Of a DNA stretch of 64,000 nucleotides, positions 43,876-53,951 are shown piece by piece. Each line of letters opens with the position of its first letter. Position 1 is the first letter of the stretch. Origin of the DNA: Pseudoduganella dura (GTDB lineage Bacteria > Pseudomonadota > Gammaproteobacteria > Burkholderiales > Burkholderiaceae_D); assembly GCF_009727155.1 (NCBI RefSeq), contig NZ_WNWM01000002.1:1178001-1242000 (forward strand). Direction: 5' to 3'. The position numbers and the translations under genes were made by a program. The notes under the pieces are model-generated. The model was not told the origin of the DNA. It ran no database searches and worked only from the letters and a program-made list of their open reading frames with translations.

Positions 43876-45099
43876 TCAGGCTGCCGGCACCGCCGCGCGG
43901 GGGGCGCTGTTCCGATCGACCGCCAGCGATATTGCCAGCACGGCGATGCCGCCCAGCGGCAGCAGCGCGCCCACCAGCGCCGTCGATTGCAGGCCGTAGC
44001 CCGCCGCGATCGTCAGGCCGCCGGCCCAGGCGCCCAGCGCGTTGGCGATGTTGAACGCCGAATGGTTCAGTGCCGCGGCCACCGTCTGCGCATCGCCGGC
44101 CACGTCCATCAGGCGCGTCTGCACGGCCGGCACCACGGCGATGCCGGTGCCGATCAGGAACAGGTTCAGGCCGGCCAGCCACAGGTTCGAGCTCGTCCAG
44201 GCAAACGCCGCCAGTACCAGTGCTTCCCAGATCAGCACGCCGAAGATCGTCGCTGTCTGGTTGCGGTCGGCCAGCCAGCCGCCGGCCAGGCTGCCCACCG
44301 TCATGCCCACGCCGATCAGGCCCAGCAGCACGGAGATCTCCAGCGGCGACGCGTGGGTGAGCTGCTGCAGCGTGGGCGTCACGTAGGTGTACATTGCGAA
44401 CATGCCGCCAAAGCCGATGGCCACCATCAGCAGCGTGAGCCACACCTGCAGGCGGCGGAACACGCCCAGCTCGCCGCGGATGCTGGAATTGCCGGCCGCG
44501 ATGAACGGCAGGAACACGAACACCATCGCCACGGTCAGCAGCGCCAGCGCGCCGACGATCGCGAAGGCCGAGCGCCAGCCCATCACCTGGCCCAGCCAGG
44601 TGGCCAGCGGCACGCCGAAGATGTTGGCGACCGTCAGGCCCAGCATCACCCGGCCGACGGCCTGGGCCCGCTTGTCGGGCGTGACCAGCGCGGCGGCGAC
44701 CAGGGCGGCCACGCCGAAATAGGCGCCGTGCGGAATGCCGGCCACGAAGCGCGCCAGGATCAGCAGGCCGGGGGTGGGCGCCAGCGCGCCGAGAATGTTG
44801 CCGACGGCATACATCAGCATCAGGATCATCAGCATCATCCGGCGCGGCATGCGCGCCATGAAGATCGTGATCAGCGGCGCGCCCACCACCACGCCCAGCG
44901 CATAGGCGCTGATCATGTGGCCCATGGCGGGCAGCGTGGTGCCCAGGTCCTGCGCCACCAGCGGCAGGATGCTCATCGACGCGAATTCGCCGGTGCCGAT
45001 GGCCAGGCCGCCGATGGCCAGCGCCAGCTCGGCCATGCCGGCGCCGCGCGGCGCGATGATGGTGGGGAGGTTTGAATCGAGGTGGGATGCTTCTTGCAT
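43876..45099 (-). CDS. MFS transporter, AraJ/YdhP-type drug:H+ antiporter
   Basis: A 407-residue permease with 12 predicted membrane segments. Typical DHA1 stretches are GGLAIGTGEFASMSILPLVAQDLG near the N-terminus, MPRRMMLMILMLMYAVGN after segment 2, and LARFVAGIPHGAYFGVAAL (motif C-like). The pattern GTGEFA at the start fits the AraJ/YdhP group of arabinose or purine-analogue exporters; the true substrate is unknown. Start MQEASHLD at 45099 is chosen, since the 24 residues upstream are not membrane-protein-like. Confidence 0.88.
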   Translation of the reverse strand: MQEASHLDSNLPTIIAPRGAGMAELALAIGGLAIGTGEFASMSILPLVAQDLGTTLPAMGHMISAYALGVVVGAPLITIFMARMPRRMMLMILMLMYAVGNILGALAPTPGLLILARFVAGIPHGAYFGVAALVAAALVTPDKRAQAVGRVMLGLTVANIFGVPLATWLGQVMGWRSAFAIVGALALLTVAMVFVFLPFIAAGNSSIRGELGVFRRLQVWLTLLMVAIGFGGMFAMYTYVTPTLQQLTHASPLEISVLLGLIGVGMTVGSLAGGWLADRNQTATIFGVLIWEALVLAAFAWTSSNLWLAGLNLFLIGTGIAVVPAVQTRLMDVAGDAQTVAAALNHSAFNIANALGAWAGGLTIAAGYGLQSTALVGALLPLGGIAVLAISLAVDRNSAPRAAVPAA

Positions 45100-45345
45100 G
45101 ATGCCGCCGGAAAAATGAAGCCGGGCAGGATAGCATGGTGCGGAAAATCGTGCTCGAGGCCGCCACGGCAAGCAAATCCGATTGCGTTATTGAATCAACA
45201 ATGCGACGATTCCTGTGCAATACGCTGTCTTGCACGATCAGCACCTCCCGCGTGCCGGGTCATTCCTCCTTGCGCGGCTATAATGGCGGCCACCGGCGGC
45301 AGGCACATCTTCGACCGCCCAGCACCCACATACTGATCAGCATGC

Positions 45346-45765
45346 ATGGATAACAAAGACGAGAAGCGCCGGCAAGTGATTCGCGCGATGCTGGCACAGC
45401 CCGGCGGTGCGGACGCCGCGGACCGGCACCTGCTGCCCTGGCGCTCGCTGGCGGTACACCTGAGCCCCCTGATCGGCGAGATGGGATTCGGCGCCCTGTA
45501 CGGGCGCACGGGACGCCTGCTGGCCCGGCAGCACGGCTGGCTGACCGCCGGCACGTCGTCGCAGACACTGGACGCCTTGTTCAGCGCACTGAAGGAAGAC
45601 CTTGCCAAGGCGGAACCAGCGCAGGCGGCGCTGGCCAACGAAGCCCTGTTGACCACGTTTACGCGGCTGCTTTCCGAGCTGATCGGCGAAGCGCTGACAA
45701 CACAACTGATCGATACCGCGTGGAACGGCGCACAGGCACCAAACAATGCAGGGGAGCAGAAGTAA
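45346..45765 (+). CDS. Small protein of unknown function heading the KaiC-like operon
   Basis: A 139-residue, mostly helical, soluble protein that I do not recognise. It has no signal peptide or membrane segment. The middle, PLIGEMGFGALYGRTGRLLARQHGWL, followed by SQTLDALFSALKEDLAKA and FTRLLSELIGEALTTQLIDTAW, suggests a helical bundle. Its stop (45763-45765) directly abuts the ATG of the KaiC-like gene, so they are almost certainly co-translated. A TATAAT lies about 65 bases upstream. It may be a regulator or sensor partner of the ATPase, but that rests on position alone. Confidence 0.78.
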   Translation: MDNKDEKRRQVIRAMLAQPGGADAADRHLLPWRSLAVHLSPLIGEMGFGALYGRTGRLLARQHGWLTAGTSSQTLDALFSALKEDLAKAEPAQAALANEALLTTFTRLLSELIGEALTTQLIDTAWNGAQAPNNAGEQK

Positions 45766-47235
45766 ATGACCGACAAAGTGAGTTTGGGATTGCTGGAGAC
45801 CGGTGTGCCGGGGCTTGACACCCTGCTGGGCGGCGGATTGGGCGAGTATTCCTTCAACCTGATCGCCGGGGCTCCCGGCAGCGGCAAGACCACGCTGGCG
45901 CACCAGATGATGTTCGCGCTGGCCACGACCGAACGGCGCGCGCTGTTCTTCACAGTGCTGGGCGAACCGCCGCTGAAGATGCTGCGCTACCAGCAGCAGT
46001 ACAGCTTCTTCGAACTCGACAAGGTCGGCGGCGCGATCCGCTACGTGAACCTGGCCGATGACCTGCGCGGCGGCGATTTCTCCGGCGTGCTCGAACGCAT
46101 CATGCAGGAGGTGGAGGCGTTTTCGCCCAGCCTGGTCTTCGTCGATTCGTTCCGCTCGGTGGCGCAAACGGCCAGGAGCGGCAGCGAAGGCATCGCCGAC
46201 CTGCAGCACTTCATCCAGGAACTGGGCACGCGGATGACCAGCTGGCAGGCCACCACGTTCCTGATCGGCGAATACGTGCATGTCGAGGCCGAGGCCAATC
46301 CGATCATGACGGTGGCCGACGGCGTGCTGTCGCTGGCCCAATCCCAGCAGGACAATTCGATCGTGCGCAAGATCCGCATCGTCAAGATGCGCGGGCAGGC
46401 GCACATGGCCGGCATGCACACGTTCCGCATCAGCGATGACGGCGTTCGCATCTTCCCGCGCGTGCTGCCGCCACTGGCCGCGGACCGCCTGCCCGGCGTG
46501 CCGGTGGACCGCGATCCGCGCCGCGTTTCCATCGGCGTGCCGTCGCTCGACACGCTGCTGCACGGCGGCATCCCGCAGGGTCATTCGATTCTCGTCAGCG
46601 GACCCTCCGGCTCCGGCAAGACGATCCTCGGCACCCAGTTCCTGGCCGAGGGCGTGAGACAGGGCGAGAAAGGTGTGGCCTGCTATTTCGAGAAAGGCAC
46701 GGCGCGGCTGCGCAATGCCGCGCTGGCCGAGATGGTGCAGGCCGGCCATGTGCGGATCGTGGAAAGCCGCGCCCTCGACCTGACCGCGGACGAATTGCTG
46801 GAAGACCTGCTGGCTGCGATCGACGAAACGGGCGCGAAGCGGGTCGTCATCGATTCGCTGTCCGAATTCCTGCTGTACCTGGCGCCGGAATTCCGCCGCG
46901 AATTCCGCCTGACCGTGTTCCGTATCCTGTCGAGCCTGGCAAAGCGGGGCGTCACCGTCATCCTCACGATGGGCACCGAGGACCGTTTCACCGAGCTGCG
47001 CTTTTCCGATTCCGAGATCGCGTTCCTGGCCGACGGCATCATCGCCACCCGCTACGTCGAGATGGCAGGCGAGCTGACGAAGGTGATCTCGGTCGTCAAG
47101 CTGCGCGGCTGCTCGCACAGCACCGCGCTGCGCGCGTTCCGCATCACCGACGCCGGCATCGAGGTCGACGATACCCGGGTGCGCTTCGACGGCATGCTGT
47201 CGGGCCACCCCTCCGCGCAGTCCGACGGCAGTTAG
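45766..47235 (+). CDS. KaiC-like double-domain ATPase
   Basis: A 489-residue tandem RecA-fold protein. Domain 1: GAPGSGKT (35-42) and Walker B Asp127 in LVFVDSF. Domain 2: GPSGSGKT (279-286) and Walker B Asp363 in RVVIDSL. Each domain starts with the KaiC hallmark, GVPGLDTLLGGGLG and GVPSLDTLLHGGIPQG. The paired catalytic glutamates after the Walker A strand in cyanobacterial KaiC are reduced to single ones here (FTVLGEPP, CYFEKG). No KaiB or KaiA gene is near. Such stand-alone KaiC proteins are common in bacteria and often work with two-component proteins; a hybrid kinase follows three bases after the stop. Confidence 0.9.
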   Translation: MTDKVSLGLLETGVPGLDTLLGGGLGEYSFNLIAGAPGSGKTTLAHQMMFALATTERRALFFTVLGEPPLKMLRYQQQYSFFELDKVGGAIRYVNLADDLRGGDFSGVLERIMQEVEAFSPSLVFVDSFRSVAQTARSGSEGIADLQHFIQELGTRMTSWQATTFLIGEYVHVEAEANPIMTVADGVLSLAQSQQDNSIVRKIRIVKMRGQAHMAGMHTFRISDDGVRIFPRVLPPLAADRLPGVPVDRDPRRVSIGVPSLDTLLHGGIPQGHSILVSGPSGSGKTILGTQFLAEGVRQGEKGVACYFEKGTARLRNAALAEMVQAGHVRIVESRALDLTADELLEDLLAAIDETGAKRVVIDSLSEFLLYLAPEFRREFRLTVFRILSSLAKRGVTVILTMGTEDRFTELRFSDSEIAFLADGIIATRYVEMAGELTKVISVVKLRGCSHSTALRAFRITDAGIEVDDTRVRFDGMLSGHPSAQSDGS

Positions 47236-47238
47236 ACG

Positions 47239-48522
47239 ATGGCGGACCTGGAGCAGCAGCGCGACGACGATCCGCGGGACGTGGCGGAGCTGCGTGTCGC
47301 GCTGCGGCAGGCCCGCTTCGAAAACGACCTGCTGCGGGAGGCCAACACGCACCTGGTGCAGGCCACGGTCAATGCCCAAACGCTGCAGGACGAAGCGGAA
47401 GCAGCCAACCAGCGCCAGAACGAGTTCCTGGCGATGCTGGCCCACGAACTGCGCAATCCTCTGGCGCCGATCAGCATGGCGGCGGCAATGCTCGAACGCA
47501 TGCCCGCCCCGAGCCCGGAGCTGGTCGCGCTGCGCAGCGTTATCAGCCGCCAGACCGAGCACATGGCCCGCCTGCTCGACGACCTGCTCGACGCGGCCCG
47601 CATCAGCAGCGGCCGCATCACGCTGGACGTGGCGCCGGTCACGCTGGCGGACGTGGTCGAACGTGCCGTCGAGACCGTGCAGCCCCGCATTGTCGAACGA
47701 GGGCAACGGCTGGCGGTGCGCCTGACGGCGCCGGACCTCACGCTGAACGGCGACCGGGTGCGCCTCACGCAGGTGTTCTCGAACCTGCTCGCCAACGCGT
47801 CCAAGTACACGCAGGACGGCGGCCAGGTCACGCTGGAAGCCGGCGCAGGCGAAGGAGAAGGCCGCGTGCTGGTCACGGTCAGCGACAACGGCACCGGCAT
47901 CGCCGCCGACGTGCTGCCCCATATCTTCGACCTGTTCACCCAGGGGCCGCGTTCGCTGGCCCGCTCCGAAGGCGGCCTCGGCGTGGGGCTGAACGTGGTG
48001 CGCAACCTCGTGCACATGCACGGCGGTACCGTGCTGGGCCACAGCGCCGGCCCCGGCCTCGGCAGCATCTTCACGGTGGACCTGCCCTCCGGCGCGCCGG
48101 TGGCCGCCGCACCGCAAGACGCTCCGTCGGCGCAGGCTGCCCACGAGGCCTGCCGGGTATTGCTGATCGAGGACAACGTGGACGTGTGCGACACGCTGAA
48201 AGGCTTCCTGGAACTCGATGCGCACGAGGTGACAGCGGCCTACGACGGCGTTGCCGGCCTGGCGCAGGCACAGGCGGGCGGCTTCGACGTGCTGATCTGT
48301 GATATCGGGCTGCCGGGTCTCGACGGCCTGGAAGTGATCCGGCGCCTGCGCGCCGGCGGCAGCAGCCTCTATGCGGTAGCGCTGTCAGGCTACGGCCAGG
48401 CGCAGGACCGCGCCAATGCGATCACGGCCGGCTTCGACGAATACCTCGTCAAGCCGGTGCGGCCGGACAGTTTGCTGGCATTGATCGATTCGGAAGGCTG
48501 CCGGCAGCGCCGGCAGCGCTGA
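47239..48522 (+). CDS. Soluble hybrid histidine kinase with C-terminal receiver
   Basis: A 427-residue cytoplasmic kinase. A coiled coil (about 15-60) leads to HisKA with the phosphoacceptor His69 in LAHELRNPL, an HATPase domain (about 165-285: [32 protein letters not shown]) and a receiver (about 305-420) with Asp355 in LICDIGLPG. No sensor or membrane domain is present, so the signal must come from a partner, plausibly the KaiC-like ATPase encoded just upstream. It is the last gene of the three-gene unit. Confidence 0.92.
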   Translation: MADLEQQRDDDPRDVAELRVALRQARFENDLLREANTHLVQATVNAQTLQDEAEAANQRQNEFLAMLAHELRNPLAPISMAAAMLERMPAPSPELVALRSVISRQTEHMARLLDDLLDAARISSGRITLDVAPVTLADVVERAVETVQPRIVERGQRLAVRLTAPDLTLNGDRVRLTQVFSNLLANASKYTQDGGQVTLEAGAGEGEGRVLVTVSDNGTGIAADVLPHIFDLFTQGPRSLARSEGGLGVGLNVVRNLVHMHGGTVLGHSAGPGLGSIFTVDLPSGAPVAAAPQDAPSAQAAHEACRVLLIEDNVDVCDTLKGFLELDAHEVTAAYDGVAGLAQAQAGGFDVLICDIGLPGLDGLEVIRRLRAGGSSLYAVALSGYGQAQDRANAITAGFDEYLVKPVRPDSLLALIDSEGCRQRRQR

Positions 48523-48559
48523 ACCGGCGGTTCAAGGCCGGCAGCGGTTCAGGCCGGCA

Positions 48560-48589
48560 TCACCGGCCGGGAACTGCACCGGCCGGTGA
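48560..48589. terminator. Hairpin between the kinase gene and the molybdenum hydroxylase gene
   Basis: TCACCGGCCGG and CCGGCCGGTGA form a perfect 11-base-pair stem around an eight-base loop. There is no T-run. It lies between two convergent genes and probably ends transcripts from either side with other factors. Confidence 0.45.
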
Positions 48590-48595
48590 CCGGCA

Positions 48596-50830
48596 TCATG
48601 CCTTCTTCAGCGAGGCGGAAACCGGCAGCTTGCGGATACGCTGCCCAGTGGCTGCGAAGATCGCATTGCACAGCGCCGGCGCGATGCCCGAAGTGCCCGG
48701 TTCGCCGATGCCGCCCGGTTCGTCCCGGCTGGCCACGATGTGCACTTCCACGCGCGGCGCCTCGTTCATGCGCATGATCCGATAGTCGCCGAAGTTCGAC
48801 TGCACCACCTTGCCGCCATCGAGCGTGATCTCGCCCCACAGCGCGGCGGTCAGGCCGAACACAATGCCGCCTTCGAGCTGCGCCACGATGCCGTCGGGGT
48901 TGACCGGCTGGCCGCAATCGAGCGCGGCGACGACACGGTGGACGGTCACGTCGCCATCCGGCCCCACCGACACCTCGGCGATCTGCACCATGTAGCTGCC
49001 GAACGCGAACTGGGCGGAAACGCCGCGGCCCACCTTGCGGCCGGCGATTGCTTTTAGTGGTTTATTCCAGCCGGCCTTCTGCGCGGCCAGGTTCAGCACG
49101 CCCAGCAGCCGCGGCGACTTGTCCAGCAGCGCGCGGCGGTAGGCCACCGGGTCCTGCTTCGCCGCATGGGCCAGCTCGTCGATGAAGCTTTCGACCACGA
49201 ACACATTGTGCGTGGGCCCCACGCCGCGCCAGAACGCGGTGGGCACCGGCGGCTCGTGGCGCAGGTATTCCACGCGTAGCTCGGGGATCGAATACTGCAG
49301 GTCGGCCGCGCCCTCCACCGCATCGGGATCGACGCCGTTCTTCACGGCCGGCGGCGCGAAGCGCGCCATGATCGAGGAGCCCGTCACGCGGTGGAACCAT
49401 GCGTGCGGCATGCCCTTGTCGTCGAGCTTCGCGGCGAGGCGGTCCAGGTAATACGGGCGATACATGTCGTGCTGGATGTCTTCCTCGCGGGTCCAGACGA
49501 ACTTCACGGGGCCCGGCTTGGCCTTCACCTTGGCAAAGGCCACGGCCTGCGTCACGTAATCGACCTCCAGCCGGCGGCCGAAGCCGCCGCCCAGGTAGAA
49601 GTTATGCACCTTCACCTTTTCCAGCGGCAGGCCGGTCAGCTTCGCGGCGGCGCCCTGCGCCAGGCTGGGCACCTGGGTGCCGCAATACAGGTCGCAGCCG
49701 TCGGCGCGCAGGTCGACCGCGCAGTTCATCGGTTCCATCGTCGCATGCGCGAGGAACGGCGCCTCGTAGATCGCCTCGATCTTGCGGCCCGCTTTCGAGT
49801 CGCCTTCCAGCTCCTTGAGCGCGTTGCCCTTGTCGGTGGCGACGGCACCGGCGCCCTGCGACTTGGCCATCATGTCGGCCACGATCGACGCGGTCGTCAC
49901 GCCGGCATTCGCGCCGGCTTCCCACTGCGGCGCCAGCGCCGCCAGGCCCTGCTTGGCGGCCCACATGTGATCGGCCACCACGGCCACCGCACTGCCGATC
50001 TTCAGCACTTCGCGCACGCCCGGCACGGCCAGCGCCTTCGGGTCGTTCGAGGCGATCAGCTTGCCGCCGACGACGGGGCTGGCGGCCACGGCGGCGATGC
50101 CCATGCCCGGCAGCTTCACGTCGATGCCGAACTGCGCGGTGCCGTCCACCTTCGGCGCCGAGTCGAGGCGAGCATGGTTCTTGCCGATCAGGGTGTACGC
50201 GCCCGGGTCCTTCAGCGTCACCGTTTTCGGCGCTTCCAGCTTTGCCGCGGCATCCACCAGTTCGCCGAAATGCAGCGTCTTGCCCGCGGCATTCGTGACG
50301 GCGCCGTTGGCCACGCGCAGCGTATCGGGCGCCACGTTCCACGTTTGCGCGGCGGCCTGCACCAGCACGGCGCGGGCGGCGGCGCCGGCCTCGCGCAGCG
50401 GCTTCCAGGCGCCGCGGATCGATGTCGACCCGCCCGTCACCTGCCCGCCCAGCAGCGGGTCGCTGTACAGGTTGTTGTCGGCCGGCGCATGCTCCAGCTT
50501 TACCTTCGCCAGGTCCACGCCCAGTTCCTCGGCGATCAGCATCGGGATCGACGTGTAGGTGCCCTGCCCCATCTCGACCTTGTGCATGACCAGCGTGACC
50601 AGGCCCTCGCGGTCGATGCGGATGAAGGCGTTCGGCGCCAGCCCGGGCGCGCGCTCCGACACCGCGGTGGCCGCGTGGCCCACCGCCTTCTCGGACGGCA
50701 CTTCCTGGCGGTCGCTTTCCTTGCGGTTGCAGCCGGGCAGCACGAAGGCGACCAGCAGGCCGCCACCGGCGGCGGCGCCCACGCGCAGGAAACGGCGGCG
50801 GCTCGGGGAAATATCGTTCATGAATCCCAT
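48596..50830 (-). CDS. Molybdopterin-binding subunit of an IorB-type aldehyde/isoquinoline oxidoreductase
   Basis: A 744-residue large subunit of the xanthine dehydrogenase family. A twin-arginine signal ([20 protein letters not shown]) opens the protein, so it is exported folded. Motifs: [47 protein letters not shown] (molybdopterin contacts) and [17 protein letters not shown] with the catalytic Glu. The presence of two domains in a single chain and the Tat signal match IorB and periplasmic aldehyde oxidases. It follows the small Fe-S subunit by ten bases. Substrate unknown. Confidence 0.9.
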   Translation of the reverse strand: MGFMNDISPSRRRFLRVGAAAGGGLLVAFVLPGCNRKESDRQEVPSEKAVGHAATAVSERAPGLAPNAFIRIDREGLVTLVMHKVEMGQGTYTSIPMLIAEELGVDLAKVKLEHAPADNNLYSDPLLGGQVTGGSTSIRGAWKPLREAGAAARAVLVQAAAQTWNVAPDTLRVANGAVTNAAGKTLHFGELVDAAAKLEAPKTVTLKDPGAYTLIGKNHARLDSAPKVDGTAQFGIDVKLPGMGIAAVAASPVVGGKLIASNDPKALAVPGVREVLKIGSAVAVVADHMWAAKQGLAALAPQWEAGANAGVTTASIVADMMAKSQGAGAVATDKGNALKELEGDSKAGRKIEAIYEAPFLAHATMEPMNCAVDLRADGCDLYCGTQVPSLAQGAAAKLTGLPLEKVKVHNFYLGGGFGRRLEVDYVTQAVAFAKVKAKPGPVKFVWTREEDIQHDMYRPYYLDRLAAKLDDKGMPHAWFHRVTGSSIMARFAPPAVKNGVDPDAVEGAADLQYSIPELRVEYLRHEPPVPTAFWRGVGPTHNVFVVESFIDELAHAAKQDPVAYRRALLDKSPRLLGVLNLAAQKAGWNKPLKAIAGRKVGRGVSAQFAFGSYMVQIAEVSVGPDGDVTVHRVVAALDCGQPVNPDGIVAQLEGGIVFGLTAALWGEITLDGGKVVQSNFGDYRIMRMNEAPRVEVHIVASRDEPGGIGEPGTSGIAPALCNAIFAATGQRIRKLPVSASLKKA

Positions 50831-50840
50831 CGCGGTCTCC

Positions 50841-51320
50841 TTACTTGGCAACAGTGTTGGCGACAACCGCGGTGCCCGCGGCGATCTTGATCGCGGCGCG
50901 GATCCGGCCATAGGTGCCGCAGCGACAGATGTTGCCGGACATGGCGTTGTCGATGTCCGTATCGGTCGGCTTCGGCGTGGCGGTCAGCAGCGCGGTGGCG
51001 GCCATCACCTGGCCGGACTGGCAGTAACCGCATTGCACCACGTCGATCTTGCGCCACGCTTCCTGCACCCTGGCGCCGACCGGGTCCTGGCCGATCGCCT
51101 CGATGGTGACGATCTTCTTGCCCGCCGCGGCGGACACCGGCGTGACGCACGAGCGGATCGCCTGGCCGTCCAGGTGCACGGTGCAGGCGCCGCACAGCGC
51201 GACACCGCAGCCGAACTTGGTGCCGGTCATCCCGGCCACGTCGCGCAGGGCCCACAGGATGGGCATATCGTCCGGCACGTCGAGCGTCTTGTCGGTGCCA
51301 TTGATGTTGAGGGTGGGCAT
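50841..51320 (-). CDS. 2Fe-2S subunit of the IorAB-type oxidoreductase
   Basis: A 159-residue small subunit with two [2Fe-2S] clusters. The plant-type ferredoxin half has [15 protein letters not shown]; the helical half has [11 protein letters not shown] and [15 protein letters not shown]. It passes electrons from the molybdenum centre in the large subunit to an external acceptor, typically a cytochrome, which is not encoded nearby. It has no own export signal and presumably travels with the Tat-dependent large subunit. ATG 51320 opens the standard sequence MPTLNING. Confidence 0.92.
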   Translation of the reverse strand: MPTLNINGTDKTLDVPDDMPILWALRDVAGMTGTKFGCGVALCGACTVHLDGQAIRSCVTPVSAAAGKKIVTIEAIGQDPVGARVQEAWRKIDVVQCGYCQSGQVMAATALLTATPKPTDTDIDNAMSGNICRCGTYGRIRAAIKIAAGTAVVANTVAK

Positions 51321-51450
51321 GCGGGCTCCTTCTTTCTGTTGATGGTGATACAGCTGGCACAAAACGTGTAACTATAGGGCAATGACGGCGATCATGTCGT
51401 CCCAATGATAGACTCGCATCGCCTTCCAGCCAATTAAACTTCAGTATTAG

Positions 51451-53256
51451 ATGACCGACCGCCGCCGCTTCCTGATCAACGCCCCGCTCGGCCTGCTGGC
51501 CGCCACCGCCACTGCCACCGGCACTGGCATTACAACCGCCGCCGCTGCCGCCGAACCGCCGCCCACGGCGGGTGCGCCACCCACCTTCGGCACGCTGCCC
51601 GCCGACGGGCCGCAGGTCACCGCCGCCACGTTCGCCGAGGCGGAAAAACTGCTGCAGGTCGCGCTGACGCCGGCGCAGCGCCAGATGGCGGCGCAGGCCT
51701 GGCCCACGTCGCTGGCGGGGCTGGCGAAACGCCGCACCGGACCGGCCAGGGTGCCGCTCGATCATGACCTGGTACCGATGTCACGTTTCGATCCGCTGCT
51801 GCCGGGCACGCAAGCCGGTCCGGCACGGGCGCGCTTCGTGCGCGGCTTCGCGGATCCCGGCCCGCTGCCGGCGGCCGATGCCGATATCGCCTACGCCAGC
51901 GTGGCGCAACTGTCGCGCTGGATCGAAGCGGGCAAGCTCAGTTCCGAACGGCTCACGCAGATCTACCTGGCGCGCTGCCGGCAGTTCGATCCGCGGCTGC
52001 GCGCCATCATCACGCTGCTGCCCGACCAGGCGCTGGAACAGGCGCGCGCGGCGGACCGCGAGATCGCCGCGGGCCGCTACCGCGGACCGCTGCACGGCAT
52101 TCCCTACGGCGTGAAAGACCTGCTGGACACGGCGGGCATCGCCACCACCTGGGGCGCCGAGCCGCTGAAGGACCGCACCCCGGTGACCGATGCCGCGGTC
52201 GTCACGCGTTTGCGCGAAGCCGGCGCCGTGCTGCTGGCCAAGCTGTCGCTGGGCGCGCTGGCGATGAACGACATCTGGTTCGGCGGTCAGACGATGAACC
52301 CGTGGCTGCCGGAAGAAGGCGCGTCCGGCTCGAGCGCCGGCCCCGGTGCCGCGATGGCGGCGGCGCTGGTGGCGTTCACCATCGGCAGCGAAACCGGCGG
52401 CTCGATCGTCAGCCCCAGCATGCGCTGCGGCGTGACGGGCCTGCGGCCCACGTTCGGCCGCGTGCCGCGCACCGGCGCGATGACGCTGTGCTGGTCGCTC
52501 GACAAGCTGGGCCCGATGACGCGCTCGGTGGAAGACGCGATGCTGGTGCTGCGCGCGATCGGCGGCCCGGATGCCGGCGACCTGGCCAGCGTGCCGGCGA
52601 AGCTGGACTTCGATCCGGCCGTTCCGGTGCGCGGCCTGCGCATCGGCTACCTGCCCGAGTGGCTGCGCGAAGCCACGGACGTGGACCGCGCGGCGCTGGA
52701 ACTGGCGAAGAAGGCCGGCATGAAACCGGTGCCGGTGGCGCTGCCGGACTGGCCCTACGGGTCGCTGAACACGATCCTGTTCGCCGAAGCGGCGGCCGCG
52801 TTCGAGGAATGGACATTGACCGGCAAGATGGAGCAACTGTCCGAACAGACGCCGGACGCCTGGCCGAACCTGCTGCGCGAGGCGCGCTTCCTGTCCGCCG
52901 TCGACTTCGTGCAGGCCGACCGGATGCGCCGCCTGGTGGCGCAGCGCATGGCGCAGATTTTCGCGCAGGTGGATGTGCTGCTGGTGCCTTCGCTGCGCGA
53001 CGAGATGCTGGTCATCTCGAACCATACCGGCCACCCGTCGCTGACCCTGCGTACCGGCTTCGTGCAGGTGAGCGAGGCGCGCAGCGACTGGGCGCCCCAC
53101 CCTTCCCGCCCGCTGGCGAAGTTCGCGCCGCCGCGGCGCGTGCCGCACGGCGTCACGCTGATCGGCCGCCTGTTCGACGAGGGCACGCTGGCGCGCGCCG
53201 GCATGGCGCTGGAACGGCTGGCAGGGGTCGCCAGCGAGCGGCCGCCCGGCTTCTGA
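51451..53256 (+). CDS. Exported amidase (amidase signature family)
   Basis: A 601-residue hydrolase. The start MTDRRRFLINAPLGLLAATATATG is a probable twin-arginine signal. The amidase signature triad is present: Lys in GIPYGVKDLLDTAGIATTWG, cis-Ser in EGASGSSAGPGAA and the nucleophile Ser in IGSETGGSIVSPS. The region LRPTFGRVPRTGAM is also conserved. It belongs with AtzF/GatA-type amidases by fold but is longer because of an N-terminal extension of about 120 residues. It hydrolyses amides of unknown identity in the periplasm. It is divergent from the oxidoreductase genes. Confidence 0.9.
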   Translation: MTDRRRFLINAPLGLLAATATATGTGITTAAAAAEPPPTAGAPPTFGTLPADGPQVTAATFAEAEKLLQVALTPAQRQMAAQAWPTSLAGLAKRRTGPARVPLDHDLVPMSRFDPLLPGTQAGPARARFVRGFADPGPLPAADADIAYASVAQLSRWIEAGKLSSERLTQIYLARCRQFDPRLRAIITLLPDQALEQARAADREIAAGRYRGPLHGIPYGVKDLLDTAGIATTWGAEPLKDRTPVTDAAVVTRLREAGAVLLAKLSLGALAMNDIWFGGQTMNPWLPEEGASGSSAGPGAAMAAALVAFTIGSETGGSIVSPSMRCGVTGLRPTFGRVPRTGAMTLCWSLDKLGPMTRSVEDAMLVLRAIGGPDAGDLASVPAKLDFDPAVPVRGLRIGYLPEWLREATDVDRAALELAKKAGMKPVPVALPDWPYGSLNTILFAEAAAAFEEWTLTGKMEQLSEQTPDAWPNLLREARFLSAVDFVQADRMRRLVAQRMAQIFAQVDVLLVPSLRDEMLVISNHTGHPSLTLRTGFVQVSEARSDWAPHPSRPLAKFAPPRRVPHGVTLIGRLFDEGTLARAGMALERLAGVASERPPGF

Positions 53257-53347
53257 TCCGGCTTCCGGTCTTCCGCCGCCGTTTTACCCCGTTTCGCGGC
53301 GCCGGGCACCGGTTTCGTCGCAACCGGCTGGCCCGGCCGGCGGACCG

Positions 53348-53392
53348 GCAGCATGATGGCTCCGTCAACCCAACCAGGAGCCATCATGCTGC
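53348..53392 (+). promoter_or_regulatory. Perfect 16-bp inverted repeat covering a ribosome-binding site and start codon
   Basis: GCAGCATGATGGCTCC (53348-53363) is the exact reverse complement of GGAGCCATCATGCTGC (53377-53392), with a 13-base loop. The right arm contains four of the five bases of the AGGAG ribosome-binding site (53376-53380) and the ATG (53386-53388) of the following gene. Confidence 0.8.
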
Positions 53393-53889
53393 AACAGATC
53401 GTCGCCCACACTCCCATCCACGTCTGGCTGCTGCTGGCCTTCCTGGCCTGGCGCGGCATCGCGGCCAGCCGCGACGGCGAAGTGCCGCTGCGCCGCCTGG
53501 CCGTGCTGCCGGTCGTCATGCTGGTGTTGTCGCTGCAGGACATGGCCGGCCGCTTCGGCCTGCACGGCCTGCCGCTGGTCCTGTGGCTCGCCGGCGCCGG
53601 GATCGGCATGCTGGCCGCCTGGCGCATCACTTCGCCGGCGGCACCCGGCAGCGCACCGGGCATGGTGCTGCAACGGGGCAGCTGGCTGCCGCTGGCGCTG
53701 ATCATGGCCATCTTCGCGGCGAAGTATACCGTGGCCGTGCTGTGCACCGTGCGGCCGGAACTGGCAACGCAAACCGGGTTTGCCTGCGCCACCTGCGCGC
53801 TGTACGGTGTCTTCAACGGTTTGTTCGCCGGCCGGGCGCTGCGTTGCCTGCCGCTGCCGCGCGCATTGCGGACTGCAGTCAGCCGCTGA
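53386..53889 (+). CDS. Small integral membrane protein (DUF6622-like)
   Basis: A 167-residue protein with about four or five membrane segments (about 10-22, 38-55, 60-78, 102-120, 132-148). The N-terminus MLQQIVAHTPIHVWLLLAFLAWRG resembles the DUF6622 family as I remember it. Function is unknown. The start is supported by AGGAG five bases before the ATG; both lie in a perfect hairpin that could hold translation off. Its end converges with the next minus-strand gene, 62 bases apart. Confidence 0.75.
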   Translation: MLQQIVAHTPIHVWLLLAFLAWRGIAASRDGEVPLRRLAVLPVVMLVLSLQDMAGRFGLHGLPLVLWLAGAGIGMLAAWRITSPAAPGSAPGMVLQRGSWLPLALIMAIFAAKYTVAVLCTVRPELATQTGFACATCALYGVFNGLFAGRALRCLPLPRALRTAVSR

Positions 53890-53951
53890 GGCACGGCGCC
53901 TGCGCGGTGCACGATGCCGGCGGCGGCACCACGCCTGCCGGGCGCGCGGTC

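Noticed and set aside
45766..47235. Circadian clock KaiC
   Set aside because: No kaiA or kaiB nearby and the paired catalytic glutamates are not kept; called KaiC-like only.
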